NCBI RefSeq assembly: GCF_014650815.1
Contig: NZ_BMVR01000002.1
Location: 620,001 to 684,000, forward strand
Reading direction: 5' to 3'
Length of the DNA stretch: 64,000 bases
From: Streptomyces flavofungini
Lineage (GTDB): Bacteria; Actinomycetota; Actinomycetes; Streptomycetales; Streptomycetaceae
The position numbers and the translations under genes were made by a program. Positions 61,826 to 64,000 of the stretch are shown one piece after another. Within the stretch, counting starts at the first letter, position 1, and each line of letters starts with the position of its first letter. The notes beneath the pieces were generated by a model that searched no databases, was not told the origin of the DNA, and saw only the letters and a program-made list of their open reading frames with translations.

Positions 61826-63076
61826 TCAGAGGGCGGAGCCCGCCTTCCACTGCGACCAGCTCATGTTCCAGCCGTTGAGGCCGTTGTCCGGCGCGATCGT
61901 CTTGTCGCCGGTGTTGCGGACGTCCACGACGTCACCGGTGATCGAGTTCTCGAAGAACCAGGCGCCGGGCTTCGACTTGTCGCCCGCGCCCTTCGCGTCC
62001 TGCAGGCCGATGCAGCCGTGGCTGGTGTTCGCGTTGCCGAAGATCGACGGCGAGCCCCAGTAGTTGCCGTGGATGAAGGTGCCGGAGCTGGACAGGCGCA
62101 TGGCGTGCGGCACGTCCTTGATGTCGTACTCGCCCTTGCCGTCGTTGTCCGTGAAGCCGACGGTGGCGCCGTTCATCCGGGTCTCCTTGAACTTCTCGGA
62201 GATCACCATCTTGCCGTTGTACGTCTTGTTGTCCGGCGAGCCCGCGGAGATCGGGATGGTCTTGACGACCTTGCCGTCCCGCATGATCTTCATCTGCTTG
62301 GTCTTGGCGTCGACGACCGAGACCTGGTTGCGGCCGATCTTGAAGGTGACGGTCTTCTGCTGGACGCCGTAGACCCCGTCGGCACCCTCGACGCCGTCCA
62401 GGTTCAGCTTCAGCGTGACCGTGGAGTTGCCCTTCCAGTAGTCCTGCGGGCGGAAGTCGAGGCGGTTCGCCCCGAACCAGTGCCCGACGATCTCCTGACC
62501 GCTGCTGGACGACACCTTCACCCGCGACTGCACGGACTTCCTGTTCGTGATCGCCTTGTCGAAGTTGATCGACACCGGCATGCCCACGCCGACCGTCGAG
62601 CCGTCCTCCGGCGTGAAGCTGCCGATGAAGCTGTTGGCCTTCGAGACGGTCGTGAACGAGGAGTTCTCGTGCGCCTTGCGGCCCTCGGAGTCCTTCGCCG
62701 TCACCGCGATCTTGTACGTGGTGGCGCGCTCCAGCTGGGCGCTGGGCCGCCAGGACTTCTTGTCCGCGGATATGTCACCCGCGACGGCGGCGCCGCCCTC
62801 CGCCTTCATGACCACGTTCGTGAGCGTGCCCTCACTCACGGTGACCTTTGCGTCCTTGTTGATGCCGGTATTGTCGGAGCCGTTCTTCGGCGCGATGTCG
62901 ATCTTGGCTTCGGAGGTCTTCTCGGCCGCCGCCTCGTCGACCTGGTTCTGCGACTTCTTGCCGCTGCCCGAGCTGTCCTTGCCGCCGCCGTCGTCGCTAC
63001 AGGCGGAGAGCACAAGCACCCCGCCGACCAGGGCGGACACGGCCATCAGACCCCTGCGCCGCTTACTGTCCGTCAT
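61826..63076 (-). CDS. L,D-transpeptidase lipoprotein (YkuD)
   Basis: A 416-residue cell-wall enzyme forming 3-3 peptidoglycan cross-links outside the membrane. Lipoprotein signal MTDSKRRRGLMAVSALVGGV with lipobox LSAC; Ser/Lys-rich spacer; two immunoglobulin-like domains (DKSQ-type repeats such as SFTPEDGSTVGVGMPVSINF and STVTLKLNLDGVEGADGVYG); then the YkuD catalytic domain with HGNYWGSPSIFGNANTSHGC and IGLQDAKG, giving catalytic His and Cys. This matches the actinobacterial LdtMt2-like architecture. Start ATG at 63076 with GGAG 9 bp upstream; ATG 63091 is an alternative that adds five residues. Confidence 0.94.
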   Translation of the reverse strand: MTDSKRRRGLMAVSALVGGVLVLSACSDDGGGKDSSGSGKKSQNQVDEAAAEKTSEAKIDIAPKNGSDNTGINKDAKVTVSEGTLTNVVMKAEGGAAVAGDISADKKSWRPSAQLERATTYKIAVTAKDSEGRKAHENSSFTTVSKANSFIGSFTPEDGSTVGVGMPVSINFDKAITNRKSVQSRVKVSSSSGQEIVGHWFGANRLDFRPQDYWKGNSTVTLKLNLDGVEGADGVYGVQQKTVTFKIGRNQVSVVDAKTKQMKIMRDGKVVKTIPISAGSPDNKTYNGKMVISEKFKETRMNGATVGFTDNDGKGEYDIKDVPHAMRLSSSGTFIHGNYWGSPSIFGNANTSHGCIGLQDAKGAGDKSKPGAWFFENSITGDVVDVRNTGDKTIAPDNGLNGWNMSWSQWKAGSAL

Positions 63077-63236
63077 TACACGCTTCTCCATCGTCGCCGA
63101 ATCCCCAAGACCCCGCGGGTCCCCCCGCAACCCCGCCTAACGCCTTGCCGGTTCATCCCGTTCCATTTCAGCCGAAGATGTGGTGAACGCCACGTCGGCG
63201 GGACGGCCGGGACAGTCGTGCGTCCAAGAGACGACT

Positions 63237-63268
63237 GAGCCCCGGGCGGCGGTTGCCGCCCGGGGCTC
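63237..63268. terminator. Hairpin terminator
   Basis: A perfect 14-bp stem (63237-63250 with 63255-63268, loop ggtt), placed after the minus-strand gene ending at 63313. Confidence 0.82.
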
Positions 63269-63312
63269 CCAGTTTCGGAAACGCTTCCCGGGGCGCTGTC
63301 CGCCCGCCGCGG

Positions 63313-63648
63313 CTACGGCTCGTCGCCGTCCTCGGCGTCATCATGCTCGTCCGGGTCCCATTCCGGCGAATCGGGGTCGTAGTCGATCACCTCGCTGCTC
63401 CACGAGGCCTGGGTCAGCTCCACGCCGGGGACGTTCCCGACCAGGTCGACCGGGTCCACGAGGTAGGCGAGGGCCTCCGCGTCGTCCTCCTTCACGGCGG
63501 CCTGGGCGTGCGCCCGCTCGTCCTCCGGCATGTACGTGTCCTGGGCGATGCGCCCGAGGGCGGTGGAGCGCAGGTCCTCGGGGCCGCCGACCTCGACCAC
63601 CAATTCGACGCGCAGTCGCACAAAGCGTGATGTCTCGTCCGTACTCAT
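63313..63648 (-). CDS. Conserved hypothetical acidic protein
   Basis: A 111-residue cytoplasmic protein: MSTDETSRFVRLRVELVVEV, then a helical part (DLRSTALGRIAQDTYMPEDE), a hydrophobic strand, and a strongly acidic C-terminus (SPEWDPDEHDDAEDGDEP). No catalytic motif. Highly acidic tails like this occur in many Streptomyces proteins. It is divergent from the sortase substrate at 63760 (112-bp spacer). Function unknown. Confidence 0.7.
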   Translation of the reverse strand: MSTDETSRFVRLRVELVVEVGGPEDLRSTALGRIAQDTYMPEDERAHAQAAVKEDDAEALAYLVDPVDLVGNVPGVELTQASWSSEVIDYDPDSPEWDPDEHDDAEDGDEP

Positions 63649-63759
63649 ACGCCGGAGCGTACGGCCCCCCACCGGCATGGCTTTCCCGCGACCCGCGCCT
63701 TTCACTAGCATCGCCCCAGACGGCCAATTCGCCAGCTCCACAAGGGGGATCCGTTTCCC

Positions 63760-64000
63760 GTGATCGCACGTCGACCGCTGCTGACCGCAGCCGCAGCCGG
63801 GGCCCTGCTCGGCGCCCTGTGGTTCGTCCCCTCCGCGAAGGCGACCGCGTCGCCGGGCGCGCCGGGTGACATCGCCCGCCACTCGGCGGCCTCGACGCAC
63901 ACCACAGCCCACGGCCACCTCGCCGACACCGGCGGCGTCGACACGACTCCGTACGTGGCCGGGGGCACGGCGTTCCTGGGGCTCGGGGCGGGGTTCGTCC
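63760..64000 (+). CDS. Secreted protein with LAXTG sortase motif (partial, runs off window)
   Basis: An open frame from GTG 63760 (AGGGGGAT upstream) to the window edge. It has a signal peptide (IARRPLLTAAAAGALLGALW, cleavage near SAKATA), a short His/Ser/Thr-rich segment, then LADTGG followed by a hydrophobic stretch (GGTAFLGLGAGFV) that continues out of the window. LAXTG followed by a membrane segment is the sorting signal recognised by class E sortases of actinobacteria. The mature protein would be very short, as in chaplin-like or small anchored proteins. The 3' end (charged tail) is not in view. Confidence 0.7.
   Translation, partial: MIARRPLLTAAAAGALLGALWFVPSAKATASPGAPGDIARHSAASTHTTAHGHLADTGGVDTTPYVAGGTAFLGLGAGFV

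Overview
The window is high-GC actinobacterial DNA and reads as a Streptomyces chromosome. The evidence is strong GC bias at third codon positions, frequent GTG/TTG starts with GGAGG-type ribosome binding sites, mycothiol chemistry (mca), GTP-dependent PEP carboxykinase, proteins with GEAW-type TPRs, a probable LAXTG-type sortase substrate, and intergenic hairpin repeats of the kind scattered through Streptomyces genomes. No rRNA, tRNA, CRISPR array, integrase or transposase was recognised. The left end and two blocks (about 1.6-10.7 kb and 28.6-36.9 kb) have an accessory character. The rest looks like conserved chromosomal core.

Layout. 0.3-1.6 kb: an XRE/DUF5919 regulator divergent from a tiny CxxC protein. 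1.6-10.7 kb: a conflict-type island with a caspase-like peptidase, a giant TPR-CHAT peptidase converging on it, a RES-domain NAD-consuming toxin candidate with its Xre/MbcA/ParS-type partner, and a macro-domain protein. 10.8-12.4 kb: a lipoprotein and a small membrane protein. 12.4-19.8 kb: a catabolic cluster (GntP permease, RidA, IclR regulator, PfkB-type 2-keto-3-deoxygluconate kinase, fold-III PLP deaminase, D-aminoacylase-type deacylase) around a perfect 7-5-7 palindrome. Its enzyme set matches an N-acetylglucosaminate route (oxidative chitin catabolism). 19.8-28.5 kb: secreted trypsin-like protease, alanine-type aminotransferase, pckG, hemolysin III, Mut7-C RNase and a YyaL-type protein.

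28.6-36.9 kb: a second conflict-type operon of a STAND/NB-ARC-TPR protein, a TPR protein with a decayed P-loop, a compact CHAT peptidase and an alpha/beta hydrolase, behind a palindrome-rich promoter. Both ATPase-like proteins lack the canonical Walker A lysine. 36.9-48.3 kb: core genes mca, DUF4307, greA, a DrrAB-type ABC exporter (with a truncated extra permease start), ilvA, a MarR regulator, a degenerate sigma-like protein with a membrane partner, metB and msrA.

48.3-54.6 kb: alpha/beta hydrolase, VOC protein, uronate-dehydrogenase-like enzyme, zinc alcohol dehydrogenase with a divergent MmyB-type regulator, a Uma2 remnant, and an HxlR / monooxygenase-globin fusion pair. 54.6-64 kb: two tandem ~1,120-residue secreted subtilases whose catalytic cores look homogenised by gene conversion, an L,D-transpeptidase lipoprotein, and a probable sortase substrate running off the end.

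A recurrent small-scale oddity is short duplication at gene 3' ends, stop codon included. It is clearest at ilvA, where a 25-bp unit carrying the last codons and stop is repeated about seven times.
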